The position numbers and the translations under genes are program-made. A stretch of DNA of 12,712 nucleotides from Desulfurococcales archaeon. GTDB taxonomy: Archaea > Thermoproteota > Thermoprotei_A > Sulfolobales > Desulfurococcaceae. Location of the stretch: contig WAON01000264.1 of the NCBI GenBank assembly GCA_015521265.1, positions 1 to 12,712 on the forward strand. Direction: 5' to 3'. Numbering within the stretch: the first letter of the stretch is position 1; every line of letters begins with the position of its first letter. The notes below the pieces were generated by a model, which saw only the letters and a list, made by a program, of their open reading frames with translations, searched no databases and was not told where the DNA came from. Of this stretch, positions 12,317 to 12,712 are shown piece after piece.

Positions 12317-12463
12317 TTAACAGCTACGATTTACTAACTTATCCCTTTCATGTTTTAGATCGTATTCTCTCAGCCTAACGAGGACTGGATAAGTTTTCTC
12401 GGCTGCTTCCCTAATCGCTTCATCCCAGGTCATTTTTCTACCACGATTCTTCCTCTTAGCCAT
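12317..12463 (-). CDS. 48-residue basic helical protein
   Basis: The reading frame begins MAKRKNRGRKMTWDEAIREA, continues AEKTYPVLVRLREYDLKHER and ends DKLVNRSC. It has a strongly basic N-terminus (6 Lys/Arg in the first 10) and a long amphipathic helix. This suits a nucleic-acid-binding or ribosome-associated small protein, or a small regulator, but no family is recognised. Support for a real gene: ATG start, a strong TATA element (12481-12490) whose centre is about 23 bp upstream, as for leaderless crenarchaeal mRNAs, a hairpin directly after the stop, and a coherent charged helix. It lies between the DUF2283 pair and tRNA-Leu, on the same strand as both. WDEAI resembles the start of some antitoxin-like helices, but this is too weak to call. 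Confidence 0.6.
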   Translation of the reverse strand: MAKRKNRGRKMTWDEAIREAAEKTYPVLVRLREYDLKHERDKLVNRSC

Positions 12464-12480
12464 TCCAACACACTAGTTTT

Positions 12481-12490
12481 CCTTATAAAC
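12481..12490 (-). promoter_or_regulatory. TATA element of the 48-residue gene
   Basis: On the minus strand GTTTATAAGG, the same ten bases as the zinc-ribbon promoter at 8598-8607. It is centred about 23 bp upstream of the ATG at 12463, which predicts a leaderless or nearly leaderless transcript. A further TATAAG, inside the self-complementary CTTATAAG at 12501-12508, lies farther upstream and could act in either direction. Confidence 0.55.
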
Positions 12491-12519
12491 ATCTTTACAG
12501 CTTATAAGGGTTTAGATAA

Positions 12520-12672
12520 ATGCTATCGGAAGACTTGCTCTGTGAGAAACTCGAGTTATTAGTAAAGCGCATTGTGATAGAGCAGAGCTCGGTAACAATA
12601 ACGGGAACAATAGAATTCATAGTGCGGGGGGTGGGATTTGAACCCACGCAGGCCTACGCCATCGGGTCCTGA
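12520..12672 (+). other. 50-codon ORF reading antisense into tRNA-Leu; possible int(N) remnant
   Basis: An ATG-started frame of 50 codons begins MLSEDLLCEKLELLVKRIVI. It enters the tRNA gene from its 3' side on the opposite strand, where it reads VRGVGFEPTQAYAIGS, and stops with TGA at the anticodon. SSV-type archaeal integrases contain a GFEP segment in this same phase, because their attP site copies the 3' half of a tRNA. After integration, int(N) lies just downstream of the tRNA, which is the position here. Against this, any ORF crossing a tRNA in this phase shows GFEP. The rest does not resemble the SSV1 integrase N-terminus, and no C-terminal fragment is visible. Listed as a candidate attachment-site ORF only. 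Confidence 0.2.
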
Positions 12673-12707
12673 GCCCGACCCCTTTGACCAGGCTCGGGCA
12701 CCCCCGC
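12623..12707 (-). tRNA. tRNA-Leu (CAG)
   Basis: An 85-nt type II tRNA, no intron. Acceptor stem GCGGGGG (12707-12701) pairs with CCCCCGC (12630-12624), with A73 at 12623. D arm CCCGAGCCTGGTCAAAGGG; anticodon stem TCGGG/CCCGA around the loop CTCAGGA, giving anticodon CAG (12671-12669), which reads CUG. The long variable arm has a GGC/GCC stem. The T arm is GTGGG-TTCAAAT-CCCAC. The 3' CCA is not encoded (the next bases are CT), so it must be added after transcription. The long variable arm plus anticodon CAG excludes Ser. Only five bases of upstream flank are in the window, so its promoter is outside. Confidence 0.96.
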
Positions 12708-12712
12708 CCTCT

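Noticed and set aside
1..12712. CRISPR array, insertion sequence or inteins
   Set aside because: No regularly spaced direct repeats, transposase motifs, terminal inverted repeats or splicing-domain motifs were seen on reading both strands.

Overview
The window looks like a chromosomal segment from a hyperthermophilic crenarchaeon, most likely of the Desulfurococcales. The reasons are an archaeal-type TyrRS, an adenine-specific archaeal MTA phosphorylase with a C-terminal CSCC motif, TATA-type promoters placed for leaderless transcripts, purine-rich archaeal Shine-Dalgarno sites, AGG/ATA-rich codon use, abundant CTAG tetranucleotides, and a very high share of TTG start codons. The genus is not assigned.

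Layout. Positions 3-305 are the 3' part of a Fur-family regulator that runs off the left edge and has lost the usual metal ligands. After an intergenic region with a perfect 18-bp palindrome comes tyrS (418-1578). Its 3' end overlaps an A+T-rich minus-strand membrane protein gene (1552-2154). Next is a plus-strand run: MTA phosphorylase (2264-3088), an overlapping SIS-like sugar-phosphate isomerase homologue (3055-3954), a four-helix membrane protein (4002-4355) and a RimK/MptN-type ATP-grasp ligase (4401-5294). It ends at a hairpin facing a minus-strand polytopic membrane protein (5374-6000). A divergent promoter region leads to a CitG-like protein (6110-6979). This abuts a minus-strand pair, rhomboid protease (6976-7782) and metallophosphoesterase (7804-8532). 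A second divergent promoter carries a perfect 16-bp palindrome and drives a small zinc-ribbon protein (8672-8911). Then come a 2[4Fe-4S] ferredoxin (8916-9104, minus) and a PHP-domain phosphoesterase (9155-9850).

From about 9862 to 12463 the character changes. All genes are on the minus strand, the DNA is visibly A+T-richer, and few products are recognisable: an HExxH putative metallopeptidase, a membrane-anchored exported protein with eight N-glycosylation sequons and a C-terminal HCHGHIWW cluster, two tandem DUF2283-like 74-residue paralogues, and a 48-residue basic protein with its own promoter and hairpin terminator. The block ends beside a tRNA-Leu(CAG) gene (12623-12707, minus) at the right edge. 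A short plus-strand ORF reads antisense into the 3' half of this tRNA in the frame used by SSV-type archaeal integrases. Low G+C, unknown genes and a tRNA boundary together make this the best candidate for an accessory or integrated region, but no second attachment site or integrase catalytic fragment is visible here.

The rest is mostly housekeeping: translation (tyrS, tRNA-Leu), methylthioadenosine salvage with a possibly coupled sugar-phosphate isomerase, and several conserved but poorly understood archaeal proteins. All functions are inferred by reading motifs; no database search was run.
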